A stretch of DNA of 64,000 nucleotides from Gaertneriomyces semiglobifer. Its lineage: Eukaryota > Chytridiomycota > Chytridiomycetes > Spizellomycetales > Spizellomycetaceae. The stretch is taken from assembly GCA_025558075.1 (NCBI GenBank), contig JAHLKF010000004.1, positions 124,001 to 188,000 of the forward strand, in the 5' to 3' direction. The notes under the pieces are model-generated. The model was not told the origin of the DNA and searched no databases. It was given only the letters and a program-made list of their open reading frames with translations. Numbering within the stretch: the stretch's first letter is position 1; every line of letters starts with the position of its first letter. This document shows positions 24,372 to 34,095 of this stretch, piece after piece. Made by a program: the position numbers and the translations under genes.

Positions 24372-24473
24372 GGTAAAGATGCCAAGACGAGATACACATC
24401 GAACGCTGCCGAAATGTACAAGGAAAAGTTGAGAAAGCTTGTCGAGGGGACGGAGATTCCCAGGTCGCATTAA
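24372..24473 (+). pseudogene. ArfGAP2/3 (Glo3)-like exon relic
   Basis: One frame reads DAKTRYTSNAAEMYKEKL followed by RKLVEG before a stop at 24471. This matches the end of the ArfGAP zinc-finger domain of the ArfGAP2/3-Glo3 family, where the consensus has DA..KYNSRAAQMYREKI. No upstream CxxCx16-17CxxC zinc finger was found on either strand nearby, so only a fragment is present. It could be an unlinked exon duplicate or the residue of a lost gene. Confidence 0.4.
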
Positions 24474-24506
24474 GAGGGTACTGTCAACAACCGTCGAAAA
24501 GACAAT

Positions 24507-24842
24507 GCCAGCTGCTGGTGCTTGTTTTCAGCTGAAGTCTCTGGCAAGGGTCTATTCAATTTTGAAGAGGTCGAATGCATTCAACGGTTCCACTGATGTA
24601 GATGATGCACTCCAGACGGACGAGGTTACGCAGGATGTACCGCAAGGAGAAACGGACGATGGTGATAGTGACAACGCTATCTCGCTGTCCTATCTCAGAG
24701 ATATGTTTTGGAATAGGCAGTACAGCCAATCCTTGGATTTGACATTACACTACTGGAAATGGACAAACGAGGTGGTCAGCCAGCTCAAACCTGGTAGGCG
24801 CTTGCTAAAGGCTTCAGCTGGAAACAAGCACCAGCAGCTGGC
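24507..24842. repeat. Long inverted repeat (31-bp arms, 30/31 identical)
   Basis: The left arm 24507-24537 begins GCCAGCTGCTGGTGCTTG. The right arm 24812-24842 is its reverse complement with one mismatch. Similarity fades inward for about 15 more bases (10 of 15 matching). The 336-bp unit has the form of a small element with terminal inverted repeats, or of a hairpin-forming locus. I see no target-site duplication at its borders and no transposase inside. Origin is inference. Confidence 0.75.
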
Positions 24843-25992
24843 TTGGCGGAGCATTGCCTTTTTTCAAATCAGACCACAAGAATGCATAAAACACAACTGT
24901 GGCAGGACATTCTCCATCAGCAAGGCAGAAAGACCTACCCGAGTTGTTTGCGGAAGCAGTTGTTGTCGACAAGTGTGCGAGTAAGATCGTCAATGGACCA
25001 TCAGCAATCAGCGATATCTTCATAGATGTTGTTGCGGAACTGCGGATGTGACTGAGAGGCTTGCACATGCAGGCAAAGGAATGCGGTTGATTGGAATCGA
25101 GGACGCTCTGAATTGAATGAAAAAGAGGCGAGTGTGGCAAGTGAACGAACTCGTTGCCGCCGAAGGAGGCAAAAAATACAAAAGCAAAAGGACGATCTGA
25201 TATTGAAGTGCTTTTTGCCTCCTCCGCCGGAATGTACCAAGGAATGTCAGTGAACAGACTTTGGCAGGAAATGTGTCATGGCACCTTATTTGGCACGCTT
25301 ACGCGTAGTTATTGATAACCAAATATCATGCATATGTTGCGTGTCAAGGAGTTGAAGGCATCAAGCTTCGTTCGTCAACGCCATCGATTTGCAGACGACG
25401 AGTACAAGATATTCCAAACTCAAGAAGCCTCAAATGCATGTGCAACTTGATATGAGGAACTTGAGATGAGAAGCCCCAGTACTGCCGCTTGCGGATGGCA
25501 CATAGTGGGCACACGGTAGAACCGTTGATCGCTCCCACAGCTGTTCACAGACAGAGCCTCCACCCTCGTCGAGGTCTCGCTCTCATTCAGGGTCGCTTGC
25601 AGTCAGCTTTGTTCAAGTGTCATATTGTTGAATGGCATGTTCTCAGATGAAGCAAAGTCTCTTGTACCCGTGCCGGTCAGTAAATGTACCAAAAAGAGCA
25701 CCCTTTCGGCCAAATCCCCTTCTGAGCATTCCGTTCGAGGCCATTCACTGGCAGCAGTAGCAGCAGGAGGAAGAAATTCGGGTTACCTCAATAGCACTGA
25801 ACGTTTCCAGTCCCATGTGGCCAGTCTGGGTAAAAGAACTTTTAAAGAAGGTCTGCCACGCGTGGGTTCCTATGCCAACACGTGAAACCTTGATAATAAC
25901 TTGACAAAGTTGGACAACACCAAGTTGGCTCTTCAGCGACAGATACACTGAGAGTACGGATCATTAGGTGACAGCCCGTCTGTATTTGTAAA

Positions 25993-27088
25993 ATGTCAGA
26001 CGTCTCAGGTGTGAATGTGGCAATCGTTTGGCCCAGAGCGTCTTTCCTGAAGCCAACACTATTTTTTCCCTCACAGATGACTCGCTGAGCGGCCATGTGG
26101 CCCGGCTGGAAACCTCATTCTCAGCATCATCTCTCAACGAGCCGCCGCTTGTCCTGCGGCCTGGTCCGAAACCCTTTGTCATCGGTGTCGCCGGTGGCGG
26201 CTCAAGTGGAAAAAAGACCGTATGTAAAATGATCATGGAACGATTGCTCGAACGGGATGAAAGCGCCGGCGTCAAAGTCCTATTTATCAAGTAAGTGGCG
26301 CCTCTTGTTCGTTGTCGCTTATATAAAGTAATTCTTGTTGTGGTGTAAATGGTGTCCTAATCATATGTGACTCCTCCTTCAGAATGGAAGACTTCTACAA
26401 GGATTTGGATGAGGATGCCAAACAGCTCGCCGACGTAGGCGCGTACAACTTTGATCATCCTTCTGCTGTGGACTTTCGTCTGCTCGAGACCTGCCTCGAA
26501 GACATACTAAATGGCCGTTCGGCTTCTATTCCTCAATACGATTTCTCCTCCCATACTCGCCTCCCAGACTCGCATCTTGCGGAGCGGCCCGATGTTGTCA
26601 TCTTTTCCGGAATCTATATGCTTTATAAGAAGCGAATTCGGGACGCATTGGACCTTAAAGTTTTTGTGGACGTGGATTCTGACACACGCCTGGCTCGACA
26701 AGTCGTCCGTGACACCGAGGTTAGGTACCGTAAGCCTTTGGAAGGCGTACTAGAGTATTATTTGAATTACGTCAAACCGAGCTTTGAGGATTTCATCCTA
26801 CCGAGCAAAAAGTTTGCAGATGTGATCATTCCTCGAGGGCAGGAGAATGAGGTGGCCATTGGCCTATTGGCCGAACATATCGGTGAACTGTTGGAAGAAA
26901 GGAGTAAAGAGCCGGAGACGCTTGCCGCGGTTACTGGATCTTCGGGAAGCATTTCTTCCACGACAGGACGTCGTGCAAGCGATGCCAACGTTGCCAAAAG
27001 TCCGTTGAAAGCCATTGCTAGAAGGGCGACTAGAGAGACGCTTGTACTGGACGAAGAGCGGGGTCAGTTTGGGTCTCTTCCTCATTGA
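25993..27088 (+). CDS. Uridine kinase-like protein with altered catalytic motifs
   Basis: Inferred exons 25993..26008, 26077..26290 and 26383..27088 (introns 68 and 92 nt) give 311 residues. The fold is clearly that of uridine-cytidine kinase: FVIGVAGGGSSGKKTV, FNFDHP-like YNFDHPSAVDF, PQYDFSSHTR, DLKVFVDVDSDTRLARQVVR, VKPSFEDFILPSKKFADVII, then PRG. Three key positions differ. The Walker A residue after GK is Lys rather than Ser/Thr. The catalytic Asp preceding FY is Glu (KMEDFY). The EG of the second strand (VLFEGI in active enzymes) is SG (VIFSGI). A functional kinase would phosphorylate uridine or cytidine for pyrimidine salvage; this copy may be inactive or altered. The tail from residue 240 is Ser/Thr-rich. 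The tiny first exon is inferred from phase and a strong polypyrimidine acceptor. Confidence 0.8.
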
Positions 27089-27710
27089 CTGTGGGTTGTG
27101 GAGGTTTACCCTCTATGGAGTGAGTTTTTGGGTGGTCGCAGTCATTAGCAAATGCGGGTAGACTCCTGCCGTTACCAAGTAAACAAGCGGCATTTGTAGG
27201 TAGAACAAGATTAGACTACATTATTTATTCAAAGGTGAACTCGGGCATTTCCGATATCATGCCGCAACAATTGACCGGTGTGGCAGTAAGGCAAATGTCT
27301 CGTACAGATTAAGCCGGCCCGAATGCTCTAAATATTTACTTTAACCGTTAAGGCAGACATGTTCGTGCGGTTAGAAAGTCAGCTCACGAAGCAGTTTTCT
27401 CACCAAAGTGGGCCAAATTGCTAGCAGAAGCTATTTGTATAAGCACCTGTACTAAGTAAACACCACAATGGAACGTCCTCCCAATACAAAAGGAACCTGT
27501 CCAGACAGCAGAGGATTCTGCTTTAACGTTATACTCCGCACTCGCTTGCATCAGTAATAGCGCTTGCTACGCCTACGATGTTCCATTAAAAATGCTTCGT
27601 CTAGTGTCAGAAAGGACGTTGTTTCAAAAAAGTAGGCTTCACTGCTATCATGGCCGACGATATGAGGACTACATATGTACAGAGTGTAAGAGACCCTCGC
27701 TTCTAGAACT
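27089..27710. other. Intergenic region (no gene seen)
   Basis: About 620 bp between convergent genes, AT-rich, with no frame of note on either strand. It presumably carries the two 3' untranslated regions. Confidence 0.5.
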
Positions 27711-29065
27711 TTACTGATTCCATTGGCCGGGATTCATTCCTTGCTGGAATGGTTGATTCATCGCGTGCCCTTGCATTTGCATCGCGTACTGCTGATGGGC
27801 CAACGCCTGCTGCTGTAAGGCTTGCTCGTATGAGAACCCTTGACCGGACCCTGCCGTCATGCCTGGTTGCATTTGCTGCTGCTGCTGCTGCTGAGGCATC
27901 ATGTTCATTTGCGGTTGGTAATACTGGAGCCCAGGTTGCTGTTGTTGTTGTAATTGTTGCTGTTGAAGATGCTGGAAATGCTGTTGCTGCTGCATTTGGA
28001 GAAGCTGGTGTTGATGTTGTTGGTATAGCTGTTGGTGGTAATCTGGCGATTGGGTCGGCTGGCCAAAGGATGCTGCTCCATTGGCCTGCCCGTAGTTAAC
28101 TACATGAGACGGTTGCTGTTGCTGTTGTTGTGGTTGTTGGACTTGCACTGGTTGGTGCTGATGCGATTGCGGCTGCTGTTGATTGCGTCCGTCCGTCACG
28201 GAAGGAGCGATGCCGGTCAGGGTGTCCACATCAGCATAGTTCTTCCGCTTAAGGTCGATCGCGCTTGCACTTCCTGCGGCAAGGTTCAGCACGACATACA
28301 GGGCGTTTCCAACGCTACTTCGATCGACCGTAATTTTATTTGTCAACACCTGAGGAGAGCAGAGTCAGCAGCTACGTATATTGGCAAACTCAGAAAGTGT
28401 TAAGTACTCACGTCGAACCACGTCACACTTTGCCCATGCCATTTACTATGGCGTACCGGATCTTCTCGCACTAACCAGGATACCATATTGTTGGCGATCA
28501 ATTCTTGCGGGGTGAAACCAGCATTGAACCGGACATAGCAATACACGTCCACATTCGGGTTGATCGGTTGCCGAGGGTCCAGCGCCCCTGGCGCAAACTG
28601 ATGCGTCTTTCCTAGCTGCACCAAAGCACGGGATACCAGTTTAAGAATCGAGTTCTCGGTCATGAATAACAGCACGGTCTCCTGTCCGACTTGGATCGTG
28701 CCTGATGGGTTTTCCATCTCGATTGCACACGGAGCCGACCATTCTGCGTAGCATTCAGCCTCAATAAAATAATTCCTTGACAGCGCAAGCCGGCGAGTAC
28801 GAACCTCCTGTTTTCAATCGCACGACTGCAACGCCTTTGTCACCGCGGATAATGGCTACTCCCATGGCACTGCGAGGCACGACAGGTAGTCATTTATTAG
28901 GACAACATGGGAGAGCAAGTCATAATGACGATTGAAATAAGATGGAACCCACCTAGTAATGTATGATGGGGGAATAGCGCCAGGTTGCTTGGTGTCAACG
29001 AATGCGCTGAAGCATTTTGCGGCCTGTTGACACTCCTCTCCCGCGGTCAAGTTCTTACTTGCCAT
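27711..29065 (-). CDS. SYLF-domain (Ysc84-like) protein with poly-Gln C-terminus
   Basis: Exons 29065..28953, 28869..28805, 28743..28412 and 28349..27711 (introns 83, 61 and 62 nt) encode 382 residues. Residues 1-180 form a divergent SYLF/DUF500 domain: the ECQQAAKCFSAFVD helix, IPPSYITRSAMGVAIIRGDKG, RLKTGEWSAPCAIEM with the conserved WSAP core, and a beta-rich end. SYLF proteins bind phosphoinositides and actin at endocytic sites; that is family knowledge. The Ysc84 SH3 domain is absent. Instead, residues 225-382 are Gln/Met/His-rich with runs of seven to eight Gln, a prion-like tail. This combination is unusual. Each splice restores the domain frame, including the short second exon. Confidence 0.8.
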
Positions 29066-29279
29066 GTCTCTTAAATCTGATCCAGTCCCTCAAATCAACG
29101 GCCAGCAGCAATCGGTGTACCAGCTCCAGCTCAAACTACGAAAACAATGTCCCTCTGCCGAGTGTTCTAAATTGTTGGCGGTGTTCTGCGATGACAAGCG
29201 AAAGGCCGGCGCGTAGGGGCTTCTTAGAGCGGACATGAGAGTATCAACCTTGATATGATACTATACATCGAGCTGCAAA

Positions 29280-30607
29280 ATGACATTAGCACATCTACAG
29301 GATCCGCCAAGCGGCGGTGATCCCAATGAATTTGAGTGCCAGCTTCTTGATGGTAAGAATCCACAGTTTCTTGATATAACCTGCTCCGGCTCACGCGCAC
29401 TACAACAGGCTTCGCACTGCTTGTCCAGCTCTTGATGGCTTCAATAGCCATGAGTTCGCTGTTTTGTAAGTTTATTGTGATGCTTGGGTACTGATTGTAC
29501 CAATTGATTGAACTGGTCATATCAGTGAAAAGGCATTATGAAGTCCCTCGACGACCATTTGTCGTATGGTATGTACGTGTCGTTAACGGGCCCACGATGA
29601 CATTGGATTATTAAAGGAAGATCATTCGCTTTAAAGGATCATGGATACTAGCAAGCAAGGGTTTGCAGCGGCGACGGTACACGTCGCCAACGTCGCGATA
29701 TCGTCCATTACCGGCGAGACGTCGGAACAGTCTGGAAATCCTTGCATATGGTACTTTCTCAACGTAGGCCACCGCCGGTGCATCTTGTTTTGTGCTTGGC
29801 TCAAAGGTGACCTAGGAAAATGCTAACTCTTGCTTACATCGACAGATTCTCCTTGACACAACGTTCGGAGTCCTCTTGCTTGCCCTGTTCCTTCGCGGGT
29901 TGCATCGCCTAGTGGATTACTACAAGATGTCTAATATGCAATCAGGTCATTACGGACATCCTCCATCGATTACCGCATGGGCGAAGCAACTCGTCCTGTT
30001 CCTCACCGCTTGGTTTTTTGTTAAACTTACGGTTGTCATCCTTCTCGATGTCTTCCCATTCTTCGCCACATTTGCTGGATGGATCTTGGATCCTCTCGTG
30101 CACCACACGGGCGATACTAAGTTACAAGTCGTCGTCGTCATGCTTATTTTCCCATTGATTATGAACGTCATTCAAGCGATGCTGATCGATCAAGTCATCA
30201 AAGGAAAGCGTATTGGACGTCTGAGAAGCGGTAGCTTTGGCGATGCATCAGACCTAGAGTCATTTAGCCGTGAAAACCTCATCACCGATCTCGAAGATGA
30301 CCTGGGAGACTTTGCTCGCCCACCAAGCAACCCACGCCCGTGGGCGCCTCCCATTCGAAGACGGAGTGCGGATGATTCTTTGCCGGAACGGCCGCCACTG
30401 GCGCCTGTGAATTCATCCCAACCTTTGCTGAAGGTGCAAAAGAAAGCTAGGTCCGACACGAATACCAGTACAGTCAGCGGTGCGCGTAGAAGTTCGCCGA
30501 CTCGCACACCGTTCTCTGTGATTCGGAACGCTCGATATCAGCCCTTGGAGCAGGAAGACAGTTTTGCAGATGTGGACGTGCATCTGGACGCTATTGAGAG
30601 ACCTTAG
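29280..30607 (+). CDS. STIMATE/TMEM110-family multi-pass membrane protein
   Basis: Five exons: 29280..29352, 29409..29465, 29526..29568, 29637..29763, 29846..30607 (introns 56, 60, 68 and 82 nt); 353 aa. The spliced N-terminus reads CQLLDGFALLVQLLMASIA, MSSLFLKRHYEVPRRPFVVW, then IMDTSKQGFAAATVHVANVA, which parallels human TMEM110. A Cys-Trp/Tyr-Asn block follows (PCIWYFLNILLDTTFGVLL). Four to five membrane spans end near residue 190, with DTKLQVVVVMLIFPLIMNVI as the last. The cytosolic tail (190-353) is Ser/Pro/Arg-rich. In animals STIMATE is an ER protein at ER-plasma membrane junctions that promotes STIM activation; fungi lack STIM, so its role here must differ. Fungal members are often called vacuolar membrane proteins. 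Confidence 0.9.
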
Positions 30608-30821
30608 CCAGCCTGGTCGTGATCAATGTTCATCTACATGCACGCCCTATAATGGCGGAATAGACCTCTTTTTGGAATTTGACATGCATCCTTTCCTGAT
30701 CCGCATCGGTGTTACAGTTGTTAAGTTACTCATTTGCATATGTACACGTGTCGCCCTCCGGCGCACGGATAGAAAAGCCATTTACATCGTCCCATAGCGC
30801 CGTGGGGGATAACAACACTCG

Positions 30822-32597
30822 TTAATGCCATGTCAGAAAGGGATGCTTAAGCGCCTCTCGTGCTGTGATTCTTGCTTTGGGATCCAAGGTCAACAGCCTC
30901 TTCAAAAAGTCAAACCCATCAGGTGGAATTTCTTTCGCCCGCTTTGGAAATAACTTTTCGCACAATTCCTCCAAAGGAATGGGACGTCCGACTGAGGGGA
31001 TATTGGTAGTAAAGCGCCGGTTGAGTTTCGTGGCGAGTTGAGACATGGCCGCCAATCCAAAAATGTGGGAAATCTCTAACAGCGATTCCGAATCGTCATT
31101 GGAGTGAAAAAACGGGAAGTGTCCAGTGAATATGGACAGCAGGGTTACGCCGACTGCCCAGATATCGATTGCTGCAGATTATGCCTTGAGTATGCTGTAT
31201 ATGGACGGATATAGAGACTGCTCGTTACCTCGCGTTTGATGCTGAACTTTCAAGAGCACTTCTGGTGCGCGAAATCCTCTGGTACCGGCTCGATTGGCTC
31301 TGATACTCGGTCGCGGATCATTCACCAGATAGCCTGGTGCCCGTGAGCTCCGGTATTTACTGAGTGCCTGCGATGCTGGAGTCGGCGTATTTCCATTTTC
31401 CTTGTCCTTCACAGGTGGCTCCTCTTTCTATAGTTGAAAGCATATTAGGGCCTCAATTTACAGAAGTAAGGCGGGTTATTACTAACATGGGCCAGGCCAA
31501 AGTCCACGAGCACACCGGTTCGTAGACGGGTATCGTAAAGAAAGTTGCTCGGTTTGATGTCCCTGTGTATAATATGATACGCATGTACATGCTCAAGTGC
31601 TTGCAGCAGAGCGCGCATATAGTCGCGAATTTCTCGCATGGACAGTTGCAGATAATAATCACGGAAGTCGAGGTGAGGGAAATATGGGAGGACAACGACA
31701 ACCTACAAAGTGGGAATTAGTCATCGTTGACTGGCAACGTATGAGAGGTTACCTTAAAGTATCTATCCGTACCTGATCTTCATACCTCATCGCCGTCACT
31801 ATATGAACAATGTTAGGATGACCGCTTAGAGCATGCAAGATCTTGATCTCATTGTAGATACGTTGCGGGCTGCTGGTTACATAGATCCTCTTGAGAGCTA
31901 CATATCTCATCTCCACACTCTGGCGTCTGCGTTGTTCTTCAATGGCATCTACTTCCTTCTCATTCAACCGGCGCCAGGATGCATTATCATATAGATGCTG
32001 GTTGACGTCCACCGCTTTATAAACCGAGGAGAAAGTCCCTTCGCCAATTTTTGAGAGAACCCGGTAGTGTGGTTTGATCGTTGGAAAAGATGTGTAAAAG
32101 TCTTGTATTTCTTCCATAGTATCACGATCCAGCGTCGGAGACGACGAAGCCAGAGGTAGCTGAGCTGCACACGGCGATGACGGAGGATCTCCTCCGTTTT
32201 CGTCCTCATCTTCCAATGAGGACGAGCATTGAGTGTCAACAGTTTGATCGTCCTCGTGAAGTGTGCTTTCATCCCTATCGTCAGCATGCGATGAATCCTC
32301 ATTCTCTTCCTGGTGACCTGGATCCTCCATTGGTTGCTGCTCGCCAGAGACATCATCCTCGACAGGTTGTGTCTCCAAGTCTTCTATGGGTATGTTATTA
32401 TTCTCGTTTAATTTCTGCCGCTTCGAGTCTGGCTCTGCTTCGTGCGAATCACTGTGGTGGTTCTCGTCCATTTCACTATTTTCATCATTGTAGTATTCAT
32501 CATCGGCATCCATATGATCTTCTTCTAGTGGTTCATCGCTGTAGACACCGTCCTGTTCAGAGTTCCGGAAAGGCGAAGGCGGGCGAGAGTAGATCAT
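30822..32597 (-). CDS. CDC7: Cdc7 serine/threonine kinase (DDK catalytic subunit)
   Basis: Exons 32597..31773, 31702..31487, 31427..31229 and 31171..30822 (introns 70, 59 and 57 nt) give 529 residues. A highly acidic N-terminal extension (residues 1-165) precedes the kinase domain. The glycine loop is IGEGTFSSVYKA and the VAIK-type lysine is in YVALKRI. The catalytic loop is HRDIKPSNFLYD, the Mg loop VDFGLAH, and the activation-segment end AGTRGFRAPEVLLK, which is Cdc7-specific. A large insert of about 45 residues lies between DFG and APE, as in Cdc7 kinase inserts. With Dbf4, Cdc7 phosphorylates Mcm2-7 to fire origins. The N-terminal extension is longer than in yeast. It lies 0.5 kb from another replication gene, PSF1. 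Confidence 0.93.
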
Positions 32598-33106
32598 GTT
32601 GGCAAGCGTTTGCTACGTCGGAACCCAATACCGTTGTTGGTTGGACTCATGTGCGATGCTGAAAGGTAATGCAAAGATGTCTCCTCAAGGTCATCCACTA
32701 GCGATGCACCTGAACGCTACTTCGTTCACACAACAATAACAAAATTGGATCTTATCCAATGTCTCACTGAATGCTTGCTGTTCTGTGTCCTGTTCAGGCA
32801 TTCCTTCCACGGACAAAGGCAACTCCTGCGCGTACGCTCAAGATCGTTTATTTTTTTGGAGAACGACTTTCGTCGGGTACATTAGGAAGATACCAAAAAA
32901 GAGTAAGATATTATGATAGCCGGTGCCGAGGGAATATAGGCGGACGACACTCGGAGTAAGTGCCAGACGTGGTCCTCAAAGCTTGGAAAGGTGTTTTCAA
33001 GCAGCCATGCTCTATTGGCCCCAATAAATACATATAAGACGAAAACGGGGTATGATATCGGCTGGCCGATGTCTCTATGAAGTGACGACAAGATATAGCG
33101 GCAATT
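32598..33106. other. Intergenic region between CDC7 and PSF1
   Basis: About 510 bp holding the CDC7 promoter and the PSF1 3' end (both genes point left). No coding sequence recognised. Confidence 0.5.
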
Positions 33107-33721
33107 CTATTCTATGTGTCTAAGGTATCCCGCGGTGATGAAAGGCTCAACATCTGTTCGCCGCAGGTAGTGCTGGCTGTTCTTCACTAATCGTACAGCT
33201 CCATTTTCCGTCTGTACTTCTCCACAGTCCTTGAGTACTCTGACTTCAACAAACAAGTCCCTCGGTGGTACCAATGCTGCGCCAACATCTACATCCAAGT
33301 AGTGTCCTCTATATTCGCTGACCAAGGCCGTGTATCCGGAGACGAACTCTGATTCGGCAGGACTCAGGTTTCGTCTTGCATCCGCAGGTAGAGCCGCACC
33401 ACTGCTCCCCGAACCACCGCCAAGATCCCATAATGTATCTATGATTCGATCGACTCTATGTCGAGTATACGCAAGTAGGCAGCGTTTCGATCTTCGTAGG
33501 CCCAAGTTGTGCATGGTTGCAGCCACTGTTAGGCCTCTACGTTGTTCTGGCGGCACTGTCGGGCGCTGGTCAACGATATCCGTTAATGAGCCATAGAGAT
33601 GCTGGATTTCCAGGAGAGCGCTTCGTACGAGGTCATCTCGGTAGGGTGGTATGCAAGGTGCATCCGCGGTTCGTTTTGCTTCCCGTACCAGCTTCAAAGC
33701 GTCGTCCCCGTACATAGACAT
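33107..33721 (-). CDS. PSF1: GINS complex subunit Psf1
   Basis: A single exon of 204 residues, a normal Psf1 length. The N-terminal helical A domain includes YGDDALKLVREAKR, a central helix bundle with NLGLRRSKRCLLAYTRHRVD and the Arg-rich turn typical of Psf1. The C-terminal B domain is PPRDLFVEVRVLKDCGEVQT, LVKNSQHYLRRTDVEPFI, matching human (KNSQHFLPRWKCEQLI). GINS (Psf1-3, Sld5) joins Cdc45 and MCM in the CMG replicative helicase. ATG 33721 is chosen; a second in-frame ATG lies six bases on. Confidence 0.93.
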   Translation of the reverse strand: MSMYGDDALKLVREAKRTADAPCIPPYRDDLVRSALLEIQHLYGSLTDIVDQRPTVPPEQRRGLTVAATMHNLGLRRSKRCLLAYTRHRVDRIIDTLWDLGGGSGSSGAALPADARRNLSPAESEFVSGYTALVSEYRGHYLDVDVGAALVPPRDLFVEVRVLKDCGEVQTENGAVRLVKNSQHYLRRTDVEPFITAGYLRHIE

Positions 33722-34095
33722 CCTCGCCACTTGCACTTGCTGCTCCCCGGTGTGTTTTGGTGGTTTGGCGTTGCCCGTGGCGGCCTATTAAATGTCTTGG
33801 TCGTCCTGAGATGGATGTGTCACTTCAGACAAATCTCATCTTTTTTCCGCGCGTTTTAGACGAATTCTCGCAGCTGAAGGCCAATACCAACTCTACCATT
33901 GCCCAATACTAAAAGCGCAGAGTTTGAGAGGTGAATAGGCGGGTGGCTGGAGTAGGTTCAACTTCCATCCCATTTTGTAACCTCAACGTCGTCGGTTTCC
34001 ATTCTTCACTCGAAGGTTTTACCGTTGGAACACGAGGTACGCATGAGCAGCGCCGTCCATTCGTCCCAAAACTAACCGAACGCTTTTCAGAAACG

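Larger units (their letters stand above)
23673..25992. other. Degenerate, gene-poor stretch of 2.3 kb
   Basis: No intact gene found. It holds an ArfGAP2/3-like exon relic near 24.37-24.47 kb and a 31-bp inverted repeat at 24507/24842 (both annotated separately). A 181-codon plus-strand frame at 24439-24984 overlaps the inverted repeat and has no recognisable domain. The rest is short overlapping frames. This looks like an accumulation site for relics. Confidence 0.5.

Noticed and set aside
24439..24984. 181-codon plus-strand frame in the degenerate block
   Set aside because: Its text is partly produced by the inverted-repeat arms; no recognisable domain or splice continuation.
27890..28200. 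CAG/CTG-type repeat tract as a possible mobile or CRISPR-like repeat
   Set aside because: It is the poly-Gln coding tract of the SYLF gene with mixed CAA/CAG codons, not an independent repeat; CRISPR is not expected in a fungal nucleus.
30822..33721. CDC7-PSF1 as a co-transcribed unit
   Set aside because: Half a kilobase separates the genes and eukaryotic genes of this type are monocistronic; treated as neighbours only.
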